A stretch of 56,897 nucleotides of DNA, taken from the NCBI GenBank assembly GCA_018335875.1, contig JAGXRN010000001.1, positions 1 to 56,897 on the forward strand, read 5' to 3'. Shown here in pieces: positions 41,771 through 50,156 of this stretch. A program made the position numbers and the translations under genes. Within the stretch, counting starts at the first letter, position 1, and the number at the start of each line of letters is the position of its first letter. Below the pieces are notes generated by a model, which was not told the DNA's origin, did no database searches, and saw nothing but the letters and a program-made list of their open reading frames with translations. This DNA is from Dethiobacter sp. GTDB taxonomy: Bacteria > Bacillota > Dethiobacteria > Dethiobacterales > Dethiobacteraceae.

Positions 41771-43746
41771 TATTTTAAGAGGGTGGTGATGGTGTCGAGG
41801 ACCTGTTTGCTGACGGCGGAGGGGCCGCCGAGGATGTAGACGTTTTGGAGCGAGGAGCTGCCGAGGTGGTTCTTGAGAGATTGGGGTAGGGTTTCTTTTG
41901 CTGTTAAGAGGACCGGGGCGCCTTTTTTGGCGGCGAGGACGCCGCCGGTTAAGGCGTCGGGGAAGTTCAGGCCGGTGCCGATGACCACGGTGCCTCCGGC
42001 GGTGAAGAAGTGGCGGGTAACTTCCAGGGTTGTGCCGTAGCGGTCAGCTGCCGCCAGGCGTAACGTGCCGCCCGCGGCGGTGTAGACGTGGGCTGAGATG
42101 GCGGCGGTGCCGCCTACTACGTAGACTTCACTGAGCTGGTGTTGGTTGAGGTATTGAGCAACAACGCCAGGCACTGCATCTTTTCTGCAGAGGAGTACCG
42201 GGATGCCTTTGATGGCGGCGGCTGAAGAGGCGGCCAATGCGTCGGGGAAGTTTTCCCCGGTGGCCAGGAAGACTTCAGTGTGGCTGCTGCCCAGCGCTTC
42301 GGCGATTTTTATGGCTGTTTCATAGCGGTCGTTGCCGGCCAGGCGTACTGTCTGGTAGCCCATCTGGACCAGGGCAGCGTTGATTTCCGCCGACAGTGCG
42401 CCTGTGCCGCCGAGCAGGTAGACTGTGCCCTCTTTGTCGAGGACGCGCTGTATTTCCACGGCTACCCTGCTGTCCAGCGCCTTTGGTGCAGTTAGCAGCA
42501 ACGGCGCATTCTTAGCATAGGCCAGCGGTACACCGGCCAGGGCATCGGGGAAATTATCGCTCCTGGCGAGGACTACGGCGCCTGCGCTGCCGCCTGCTTT
42601 GAAAGCTTCACGGCTGACGGCTATGCCTGTTTCGATGCGGTCCTGGCCGCTTAAGCGTGCGAGGAAGTTGTCGTACTCCACTACGCGGTAATAGCTGAGT
42701 CCCGGCAGTGATGCTTCCACATTGCCGGTCTGGGGGTTATAGAAGCTGGGGACATAGGCCCATTGAGCGGCGACCGGGTCGTACCTTTCCAGGTACAGGT
42801 TGTTGGGGTCAGCAATCCCGGAAAGGCCTACTGCGCTGATGCTTAGATTAAGGTATTTTTGCAGATTGGCGGCGGACTGGTTGCCGGCACTGTCTTCAAT
42901 AACAGCGGACAGCCAGTAAGCGCGGCCGGCTAAGCGGATCAGGGCGCTGCCCGCAGAGAATGAGGCGTCTTCAGACAGGTCTGCCTCCCGCGCGCTGAGG
43001 ATTAACGAGCTGCCCGCCGGTACATTTGCGGCGCCTGGGGCAAGCCCGAAGGATAGGTCTCCGAAATCCAGCGACAAAGTTGTGTTGTAAGCCTGCGCGC
43101 TGTTTAAAATATCTCTTTTCAGGCTGATGCTCCGTTCCTGGCTGTCCGGTTCTTCCGGGTGGGTGAATTTATAAACACCGCCTGCCGAGTTTTGTATTTC
43201 CGTGATGGCATCCTCCGGCAATACAGCAGGCTCTTCACCGTCGCCGTCCGAAGGGGTACCCGGGGCCGGAGCGGTGCCGGTTACGGTGATGCTGCCGTTG
43301 ACCGGTGTGGATGGGATATTTTTGGTTATGGCATCGATCAGGGACAGTTCTGTAATTTCCAGGGCGGTTGCACCCGGGCTCTTTAGGGAGAAGGTGATGA
43401 TTGTAATAACCCCGTCGGTGATTTTCCCCGACGTGCCGGCCCAGGCCACTTTAATGCTGTCACTGGTGAAGGCAGTATTGGCTACGTGCAAAAAGCCGCC
43501 GATCAGGCTCCCCGCCCGTGCGCTTACCGGTTCCACGATACTCGGGTCATATTTAACGACAATGCTCCCTCCGGCCATACCGGAGGGATTTGTTACTTCT
43601 ACCGGCACTTCTATTATTGTCCCGACGCCGCCTTCCATGCTTTTTACGGAGACTAGAACCTGCCCGCTTTGAGCGAGACCGGTCGGTACGGCTAATATAA
43701 AAACAAAACTGATTAGCAGCAAAGCAACAAAAAGTCCCCTGTTCAT
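41770..43746 (-). CDS. Cell-wall-anchored cohesin protein (cohesin + CWB2 x3)
   Basis: A 658-residue secreted protein. After a signal peptide (LFVALLLISFVFILAVPTGL), residues 28-155 form a cohesin domain: VEVTNPSGMAGGSIVVKYDP, VAWAGTSGKITDGVITIITF and the end VNGSITVTG. A linker PAPGTPSDGDGEEP follows, then a beta-rich domain of about 200 residues, and three cell-wall-binding type 2 repeats (SGQDRIETGIAVSREAF; AGNDRYETAIKIAEAL; AADRYGTTLEVTRHFF) each with NFPDAL and a VYLLGG-like strand. CWB2 domains attach to wall anionic polymer. It should hold a dockerin protein at the wall. It is divergent to the dockerin gene at 44092. Confidence 0.9.
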   Translation of the reverse strand: MNRGLFVALLLISFVFILAVPTGLAQSGQVLVSVKSMEGGVGTIIEVPVEVTNPSGMAGGSIVVKYDPSIVEPVSARAGSLIGGFLHVANTAFTSDSIKVAWAGTSGKITDGVITIITFSLKSPGATALEITELSLIDAITKNIPSTPVNGSITVTGTAPAPGTPSDGDGEEPAVLPEDAITEIQNSAGGVYKFTHPEEPDSQERSISLKRDILNSAQAYNTTLSLDFGDLSFGLAPGAANVPAGSSLILSAREADLSEDASFSAGSALIRLAGRAYWLSAVIEDSAGNQSAANLQKYLNLSISAVGLSGIADPNNLYLERYDPVAAQWAYVPSFYNPQTGNVEASLPGLSYYRVVEYDNFLARLSGQDRIETGIAVSREAFKAGGSAGAVVLARSDNFPDALAGVPLAYAKNAPLLLTAPKALDSRVAVEIQRVLDKEGTVYLLGGTGALSAEINAALVQMGYQTVRLAGNDRYETAIKIAEALGSSHTEVFLATGENFPDALAASSAAAIKGIPVLLCRKDAVPGVVAQYLNQHQLSEVYVVGGTAAISAHVYTAAGGTLRLAAADRYGTTLEVTRHFFTAGGTVVIGTGLNFPDALTGGVLAAKKGAPVLLTAKETLPQSLKNHLGSSSLQNVYILGGPSAVSKQVLDTITTLLK

Positions 43747-43973
43747 GTTTATCCCCCTTGTAACAATAGATTAATTAAGGCAGAGCTGGCAGCTTAACTC
43801 CCGCTTCCGTCTCATTTACCAACTGCTTCTTTTATATTAATTCAACAATTTACTCGCATTTCCTTTTTATAATAATTTTTTAAAATAAAAGGAAATTTAG
43901 GGTTTAAGTAGAAGTAAAATAACAATATGTAAGAACAATATTAATTTACTACGTATGTAAAGTTAACGTGAAT
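43747..43973. other. AT-rich divergent intergenic region
   Basis: Between the minus-strand cohesin gene and the plus-strand dockerin gene. Very AT-rich (TTTTTATAATAATTTTTTAAAATAAAAGG around 43864). It must hold both promoters, but no pair of -35/-10 boxes is convincing to the eye. Confidence 0.4.
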
Positions 43974-44091
43974 AAAAGAACTTCTCGGTTATTGACAATT
44001 GATCTGAGATTTGTTCCTTTTTTTTTCATTGTAAGAGCAGGGCTCCCTGCTTTAACATAGATTAACTAAACCTTAATCCAGGGAGGAAGCT
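43974..44091 (+). promoter_or_regulatory. Leader of the dockerin gene, duplicated upstream of a pseudogene
   Basis: About 118 bases with AAAGAACTTCTCGG, a GAAC/GTTC closing pair followed by CTTTTTTTTT, then a hairpin AGCAGG-gctc-CCTGCT (44036-44051) and AACATAGATTAA before GGGAGGAAGC. A similar leader (same order of elements, helix CAGG/CCTG kept) lies at 48040-48152. It looks like a structured 5' UTR of unknown function. Confidence 0.5.
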
Positions 44092-47000
44092 ATGTTAAAC
44101 TTTTTAACCAAGCCGCTTAGATTAAAGAAAATGATTTCCGACCTAAATATAATTGTACTGACTTTGATGATCTTTTTTGCCGGTATTCCGGCACCGATGG
44201 GAGTTGTACTGGCAAAAGAAGGCCCACCCCCGCCGGTGCTTGGTGCCATGATCGCCCACGACTGGATACAGGGGCATAATTTTCCCGCTGACGTGACGCT
44301 CTCCGTTAAGGTAAACGGCGGTGGTAAAGGCACGAAACAGGTTACAACCGATGAGCACGGCAACTTCTTTTTAAATGAATGGAGCGACGGCGACCCGGCC
44401 AGACGCCTGATGCCGGGTGATGTGATAACCGCATCTTTTGATGACCAGACTGCTGCAATGACAGTGCAGAATTTCCAGGTAACCGATATCGACCATGCCG
44501 GCGATACAATATCCGGCTTCGCTTTAGCCCCGGACGGGACTCCCCTTGAGGGGTGGCAGGTTCAGGCGGAGATTCACAACAGGGACAACTGGGACCATCT
44601 TGCCACGGCAACGGGTACAACAGGAAGCGACGGCAGTTTTACGCTTGATCTTTCGCCCTTTGATTTGCTGCCTGGCCATGCTATTTTCATGATCCTTAAC
44701 CATCCCGACGGCAACCGCACCATGATTGAGCCGTATAATGTACTCCCCCACTTCAACGTCAATCCGCAGGGCAACCATATCTGGGGCCATCAATGGCCGG
44801 CTGGTGTTCAGCTTAACATCAGCATAGACGACCCGGATATTCCGGGCAGCCCTAACTACAGTACGACAGCTGTAACTACTGCCTGGGGCGATTTCGACCT
44901 GCATAACCTGGGCTTTGATATCCAAGCCGGGGCGGTGGTGACGGTTGAAACCGGACAGCTGGTCAAATCACATGAAGTGAGCCCACTGCAAGTTATGGTA
45001 GTTGATGCGGCTGCCGACACCGTTTCCGGGGAGGCCGAGCCCGGCACCCAGGTTCGTGTGGGCATCCATGACGCTGAACAGTTCCGCTTTGCCCAGGCTG
45101 ATGGCTCCGGCCACTGGACCGCCGACTTCTCGGTGTCTGTAGGCCCCGAACCCTGGCAGCAGGCTTACAACATCGAACCGGGCATCGACGGCTACGCCAG
45201 GCAGCGGGACAATGACGGCGATGCCACACACATCCACTGGCAGGCCATTAATCCGGTATTCAGGGTTGACCCGCAGGAAGGAAATATCTGGGGCCATCAG
45301 TGGCCGTCCGGAGTTGAGCTTACCGTGACGGTCAGGGACAGTGGCGTCACTGTTTTTGAGGAGACCACATATGCCGACCCCTGGGGTGATTTTAATGCGC
45401 ACACAGGCGGCGGGGTAATCCAGACAGGGTACCTGGTTACCGTTTCCGACGGAGAGACGGTAAAATCGCACTACGTGACGGCGGTACGTATAACTGATGT
45501 CAATGCTGCAGACAGCACCGTTTACGGCACTGCCGCGCCAAACAGCGAGGTCCGTGTCGATATCTACGCGCCTGACGGAACCAGCCGCAGTGTGCAGGCA
45601 GACGGGTCCGGCAACTGGATCGCCGATTTCTCTTTACCGGGATCTGAGCCCTGGGAGGTTATTTACCCCTTTGTGCCCGGCACCGAGGGTGCCGTCTGGC
45701 AGGGAGACGATGACGGTGATGAGACTCGTATCCACTGGCGTGTCATTAACCCTGTTTTCAACGTAAATCCGTGGGACAACGGCATCTGGGGCCACGAATG
45801 GCCGGCCGAAGCTCCGCTTACCATCACTGTTAAAGCAGGAGAAAACGAGATCTTAAGCGGTACCACGCAGGCAGACCAGTACGGCGACTTTCATTTCTGG
45901 GATTTTACCGACACTAATATCCTGGCCGGGCACGTGGTGACCGTTTACGACGGGATAACGACCAAGGAGCACACGGTCACACCGTTGAGCTTTACCCATG
46001 CAAACCCTGAAAATAATACAGTATCGGGTATCGCTGCTCCTTTCAGCTGGGTGCGTGTGGGAATTCATAACAACGATATTTCTCGCTACGTTCAGACAGA
46101 TATATTCGGCAACTGGACTGCTGACTTCTCAAGCGGAGAACAGACCTATGACATCGTGAATGACAGCGAAGGTTACGCCAGGCAGGATGATGCCGACGGC
46201 GATGCCACACATATCAACTGGCGTGTGATAATTCCTCAATTCTGGGTTCGTCCGGATACCAATACGATCAGAGGTTTCAATTGGAATGCCGGAACTACCG
46301 TTACCATCACGATTAACGGCGGTACCGCATATTCCGGCACAGCCGAAGTTGGTGCCGAAGGCAATTTCATGCATGTAGCCAGCCATGACATCCAGGCCGG
46401 GGACATGGTAGAGGTTTCCGACGGTGTCACGACCAAGGAGCACATTGTCACATCGCTTGTAGTGACTGACGTGGACAGGGAAGGCCATACCGTGTCAGGC
46501 ACCGCAGAGGCTGGCTCCTGGGTGGTGGTTTGGCTGTTTGGGCGAACACCCGAGCAAGGCAATTTCATTATCGAAAAGCTGGACGTGGAGGCCGTTGGCG
46601 GCAACTGGTTTGCCGATTTTGGAGCGCTAGGACACGAAATCGACAACCGGGAGATTCACGTCGCCCAGATAGATGATGACGGGGATGCAACAGCGTTTGT
46701 CAGCTTTGTCCCACCGCATCCTTTCTTTAGCGTCAACCCGCAGGACAACAGCATCTGGGGTCAGGAATGGTTGCCCGGGGCATCACTGGACATCAATGTA
46801 TTCATTCCGGCTGACCCGGATAACCCGGTCTTTAGCGACAATACATCAACAGATAACTGGGGCAACTTCCACCTCGATAACATTAGTTTTGAAATCACAG
46901 CAGGCATGAACGTTACAGTTACCGATGGGGTGACCACCAAGGAGCATACCGTAACACCGCTCCAGGTGACCGGAACGAATTCCGTGAACAATACAGTTTC

Positions 47001-47922
47001 CGGCTCCGCTGCCGCCGGCAGCAAGGTTATCGCGGCAATAATGGATTTCGGGCCCTTTGGGCCGCAGTTCATCCATGTTATGGATGTTTTCGCCAACGTC
47101 GCCGGTGAGTGGACGGCCGATTTCGGCGCCGCAGGACACAGCATCAACACGGGAGGTATTGTCTGGCAGGAAGACCATGATGGGGATGCGACTACCATCG
47201 GTTGGAAAGTATTCAACCCCGCCATCAGTGTCAACCCGCAGGACAACAACATCTGGGGCGATGATTGGCCGGCCGGCAAGACACTGAATATTACCATCTT
47301 TGACCCGTCGACTCCGGACAACCCCGACTTTACCGGCAGTACTATAACCGACGAGTGGGGCAACTTCCACCTGATGGGAATAGCTTTCGATATTGCTGCA
47401 GGACACGTGGTCACAGTTACGGACGGTGAATTTACAAGGGTTCACATTGTCAGACCGTTGACGGTCACAGTGGTGGATCCGGATAACGATACCGTATCCG
47501 GTACGGCAGAGCCTCACAGCACGGTAAACGTGGCGCTGATGCAGTTTGGCCCGGATGGACCGCAGTTCATTCATATACTGGAAGATATTCCGGTCAATGC
47601 AGCCGGCGAGTGGACAGCGGATTTTGGAGCAGCGGGCTACAGTATTGATTCAGGCGGTATCGCCTGGCAGCATGACGATGAAGGAGACTCGACCACCATC
47701 GGCTGGAGCGTACAGTCTGAAGGAGTTTTACCTGGTGATGTCAACGGTGACGGCGTAGTAAATGTCGGTGATGCCATCCTGGTTCTCAGGCACGTTGTAA
47801 ATTTGATCACTTTGAATGAAACTCAGCTGGCAGCAGCAGACGTTAATAATGACGGTGTGGTCGATATCGCCGATGTTATACTGATTCTGAGGCAGATTGC
47901 CGGCTTGGATGGTCCTCAATAA
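44092..47922 (+). CDS. Secreted seven-repeat protein with C-terminal type I dockerin
   Basis: A 1276-residue extracellular protein, the only clear plus-strand gene. It begins with a signal-like hydrophobic stretch (IIVLTLMIFFAGIPAPMGVV). The body consists of about seven units of roughly 150 residues, each with a stretch like NPQDNSIWGQEW, a TTKEHTVTPL-like strand and VSGxAxxGS, probably Ig-like beta folds; the first and fourth units are diverged. It ends with two dockerin segments, GDVNGDGVVNVGDAILVLR and ADVNNDGVVDIADVILILR, with full Ca-binding loops. It lacks any recognisable catalytic domain. The start ATG has GGGAGG. It should dock into the cohesins encoded on either side. Confidence 0.9.
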   Translation: MLNFLTKPLRLKKMISDLNIIVLTLMIFFAGIPAPMGVVLAKEGPPPPVLGAMIAHDWIQGHNFPADVTLSVKVNGGGKGTKQVTTDEHGNFFLNEWSDGDPARRLMPGDVITASFDDQTAAMTVQNFQVTDIDHAGDTISGFALAPDGTPLEGWQVQAEIHNRDNWDHLATATGTTGSDGSFTLDLSPFDLLPGHAIFMILNHPDGNRTMIEPYNVLPHFNVNPQGNHIWGHQWPAGVQLNISIDDPDIPGSPNYSTTAVTTAWGDFDLHNLGFDIQAGAVVTVETGQLVKSHEVSPLQVMVVDAAADTVSGEAEPGTQVRVGIHDAEQFRFAQADGSGHWTADFSVSVGPEPWQQAYNIEPGIDGYARQRDNDGDATHIHWQAINPVFRVDPQEGNIWGHQWPSGVELTVTVRDSGVTVFEETTYADPWGDFNAHTGGGVIQTGYLVTVSDGETVKSHYVTAVRITDVNAADSTVYGTAAPNSEVRVDIYAPDGTSRSVQADGSGNWIADFSLPGSEPWEVIYPFVPGTEGAVWQGDDDGDETRIHWRVINPVFNVNPWDNGIWGHEWPAEAPLTITVKAGENEILSGTTQADQYGDFHFWDFTDTNILAGHVVTVYDGITTKEHTVTPLSFTHANPENNTVSGIAAPFSWVRVGIHNNDISRYVQTDIFGNWTADFSSGEQTYDIVNDSEGYARQDDADGDATHINWRVIIPQFWVRPDTNTIRGFNWNAGTTVTITINGGTAYSGTAEVGAEGNFMHVASHDIQAGDMVEVSDGVTTKEHIVTSLVVTDVDREGHTVSGTAEAGSWVVVWLFGRTPEQGNFIIEKLDVEAVGGNWFADFGALGHEIDNREIHVAQIDDDGDATAFVSFVPPHPFFSVNPQDNSIWGQEWLPGASLDINVFIPADPDNPVFSDNTSTDNWGNFHLDNISFEITAGMNVTVTDGVTTKEHTVTPLQVTGTNSVNNTVSGSAAAGSKVIAAIMDFGPFGPQFIHVMDVFANVAGEWTADFGAAGHSINTGGIVWQEDHDGDATTIGWKVFNPAISVNPQDNNIWGDDWPAGKTLNITIFDPSTPDNPDFTGSTITDEWGNFHLMGIAFDIAAGHVVTVTDGEFTRVHIVRPLTVTVVDPDNDTVSGTAEPHSTVNVALMQFGPDGPQFIHILEDIPVNAAGEWTADFGAAGYSIDSGGIAWQHDDEGDSTTIGWSVQSEGVLPGDVNGDGVVNVGDAILVLRHVVNLITLNETQLAAADVNNDGVVDIADVILILRQIAGLDGPQ

Positions 47923-47962
47923 ACAGTAAACAGCACCATACAATAGAACTAAATAACTACTT

Positions 47963-47990
47963 AAGGCCGCCATATAGGCGGCCTTTTATA
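47963..47990 (+). terminator. Terminator of the dockerin gene
   Basis: Stem AAGGCCGCC / GGCGGCCTT with a 5-base loop, followed by TTATATTTG on the plus strand, 40 bases past the stop codon. Confidence 0.85.
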
Positions 47991-48039
47991 TTTGTTTAAA
48001 TGCTAAATGCCCTCTTTTTTTTAAGAAAAAGCTAATAGG

Positions 48040-48152
48040 CAAAAGAACTTTTCGTTTAACTACTTAAACCTGCGATTAGTTCCTTTTTAATTGTTGAAGC
48101 AGGTTACGGCCTGTTTGAACATAGATAAATATTAAAATAAGGGAGGAAGCTT
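48040..48152 (+). repeat. Second copy of the dockerin-gene leader
   Basis: AAAGAACTTTTCG, GTTCCTTTTT, the CAGG/CCTG hairpin (48100-48113), AACATAGAT and GGGAGGAAGC recur in the same order as at 43974-44091, with many differences between. Confidence 0.65.
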
Positions 48153-48230
48153 ATGTTATCTAACTTTTTACTCAAGCCGCCTAGATTGAAGAAAATAATT
48201 TCTGTGCTAAATATCATGCACTTTCTATGA
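48153..48230 (+). pseudogene. Truncated copy of the dockerin protein N-terminus
   Basis: The ATG at 48153 has a perfect GGGAGGAAGC site and encodes 25 residues, MLSNFLLKPPRLKKIISVLN then IMHFL, and a TGA. The dockerin protein starts MLNFLTKPLRLKKMISDLN. Similarity continues past the stop (GATGTTTTTTGCCGATTCCGGCGCC versus the GATCTTTTTTGCCGG region), then ends. This is the stub of a deleted paralogue. Confidence 0.75.
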
Positions 48231-48353
48231 TGATGTTTTTTGCCGATTCCGGCGCCGTAAACTCAATAACTAGTCTAATCTTCTTGTCCCGTGCTCCTTC
48301 GAAGCAACTTTGTTCGTGCTCCCAGTCTAAGATACGGCGTTATCGCTGTGCAC

Positions 48354-48384
48354 AAAGGTCCGCCCGGATAACGGGCGGACCTTT
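48354..48384 (-). terminator. Terminator of the adaptor scaffoldin gene
   Basis: A 13-base perfect stem AAAGGTCCGCCCG / CGGGCGGACCTTT with a 5-base loop, between the pseudogene and the minus-strand gene end at 48424. Confidence 0.85.
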
Positions 48385-48423
48385 GTTTAGGCAATTGTAG
48401 TCATTTGTAGATTTAACTTTTAA

Positions 48424-50097
48424 CTACGGTTCTACGGGAAATTTGGTTACCAGGCCGACGATACGGCGCAGAATAAGGATGGCGTCACCTACGTCTACCA
48501 CTCCGTCGCCATTGACGTCTGCCGCTTTAATTTGCCTTGCATTCAGTGTTGTCAATCCAACGATAGACCTCAGCACCAGGATGGCATCACCCACATCCAC
48601 TACTCCGTCTTCATTCACATCGCCAAATACTACGTCAATGGCAGTAAAGGTACCGTTTTCTGCTGTTGAAGGGATAAGTGCTCCTTCTTCATCAAACAGC
48701 TCCAATCCGCTCACCACCAGGGCCGTATCTCCTTCGGCTTTGACCAAAAATTCTAAAGTACAAAAAATGCCTTCGGTTTCAATGACCTGTGTGGCGCCAG
48801 CCCATGCGATGAAGATTCCCTGAGGGTGGTTCAGGTTGATAATAAATCCTTCCCCAATGTCACCAAGAAGACCGCCTGGAGCAACGCTGACAGGCTCAAT
48901 AATATTTGAATCATAGGACAGAATGAACTGCCCTCCTGTTAAATAAGTGGCGTCTGCGATACTGATTGTAGCAGTTTTATTAAAGGTGACTATGCCTTGC
49001 TCGTTGCTGACTGTAAGTACTATTGGACTTACGGTTTGTAATACTGAAGCTTCCGATAATTCTCCTTCGAGATACAGCCCTGTCCCTACCGCCCTGACTT
49101 TGACATTATAATCTCCTATGCCAGCATCTCTCATCTCTCCGTAGAAGCTAACTCCTGCTATACCACTGGTTGCAGACTTCATGGCTACCAGGTCTACACC
49201 GTCCTTGTAGAGTTGCGCTTCATACGATGAAGCATTAATGACGTCGGTCCAAGTTACAAACCTTGTCTGGGAAAATTCGGGCTGACCGACTGTAGCAAGG
49301 GCAACGACTGTCCGGGGATCGGATGAATCTGATACAGGCCCATCGGAATATAGGACGGTTCCCAATGCTTTGACAGTTACTGAATATTCGCCTACTCCTG
49401 CGGTACGCATGGAGGGCAGCATATTGTATTGTTCTATATTCCCGACAACACTTTGCGTGTCTACAACCGAGTCGCCTTTATACAGTGTAATCTCATAGAA
49501 GCTGGCATTATTCACAGTTACCCAACTAACTACACCAAGGTCAGACAAGAGAGGTTTTGCAACCTGCTCAAGGGGAATTGTTGCGGTGGTACTACCGTCT
49601 ACAACGTTAATTGCCTCACTCGGTATGCTTAATGGTGAAGGCATACTGTCATCTTTTAAAATAAGGTTATTTAACTGAAGGTTAGCAGTACCGGCCTGAA
49701 GTAATTTAAATTTAAAAGTTACAATTCTCGCATCCTGGTGAAATTGTTGAGAAGAAATCCAAGCATACGCTAAGCTATTATCGGTTAAAGCAGGGTTAAA
49801 TTCTACTGTCCACTGCCAGGTGTGAAAATCACCAGGAATCATGTCCACCAGTTGTACTAAATTACTGTCATAGCTCAACTGGAACTGACCGCCTGATATG
49901 CCCCCTATGCCAAGGTTTGTAAAATCATTGAGATTTATTGACACGTCTACAGTCTCATTTACTAACCCAGTAACATTCTCAACGGTGACTGTCGCCTGAT
50001 TCTGAGCTGAGTCAATTATAGCAAACGTACCAAATACTATGCACAAGGTCACCAGTATCGAAATTAGGCGCTTCTTCTTACAAAACGGAATAAACAA
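48424..50097 (-). CDS. Adaptor scaffoldin: cohesin, two FN3-like repeats, cohesin, dockerin
   Basis: A 557-residue secreted scaffold. The start is TTG at 50097 after AAGGAG; a signal peptide (ISILVTLCIVFGTFAIIDSA) follows. Cohesin 1 spans about 35-175 (GGISGGQFQLSYDSNLVQ; GDFHTWQWTVEFNP; SLAYAWISSQQFHQ). Two related beta repeats occupy about 185-355. Cohesin 2 (about 360-490) has YLTGGQFILSYDSNIIEP and GIFIAWAGATQVIETEG. The C-terminal dockerin has two loops (GDVNEDGVVDVGDAILVLR; ADVNGDGVVDVGDAILILR). Having both cohesins and a dockerin marks it as an adaptor that links client proteins to an anchored cohesin. Cohesin 1 is almost identical to that of the neighbouring giant protein. Confidence 0.92.
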   Translation of the reverse strand: MFIPFCKKKRLISILVTLCIVFGTFAIIDSAQNQATVTVENVTGLVNETVDVSINLNDFTNLGIGGISGGQFQLSYDSNLVQLVDMIPGDFHTWQWTVEFNPALTDNSLAYAWISSQQFHQDARIVTFKFKLLQAGTANLQLNNLILKDDSMPSPLSIPSEAINVVDGSTTATIPLEQVAKPLLSDLGVVSWVTVNNASFYEITLYKGDSVVDTQSVVGNIEQYNMLPSMRTAGVGEYSVTVKALGTVLYSDGPVSDSSDPRTVVALATVGQPEFSQTRFVTWTDVINASSYEAQLYKDGVDLVAMKSATSGIAGVSFYGEMRDAGIGDYNVKVRAVGTGLYLEGELSEASVLQTVSPIVLTVSNEQGIVTFNKTATISIADATYLTGGQFILSYDSNIIEPVSVAPGGLLGDIGEGFIINLNHPQGIFIAWAGATQVIETEGIFCTLEFLVKAEGDTALVVSGLELFDEEGALIPSTAENGTFTAIDVVFGDVNEDGVVDVGDAILVLRSIVGLTTLNARQIKAADVNGDGVVDVGDAILILRRIVGLVTKFPVEP

Positions 50098-50117
50098 TTT
50101 CTCACACTCCTTATATA

Positions 50118-50147
50118 CTTAGGTCGAAATATCAATCTAAACCTAAG
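50118..50147 (-). other. Hairpin between the stalk-cohesin gene and the adaptor gene
   Basis: Perfect arms CTTAGGT / ACCTAAG with a 16-base loop in the 59-base gap. No U-tract. It may be an mRNA processing or stability element, so the two genes could be cotranscribed. Confidence 0.45.
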
Positions 50148-50156
50148 ACCATATTA

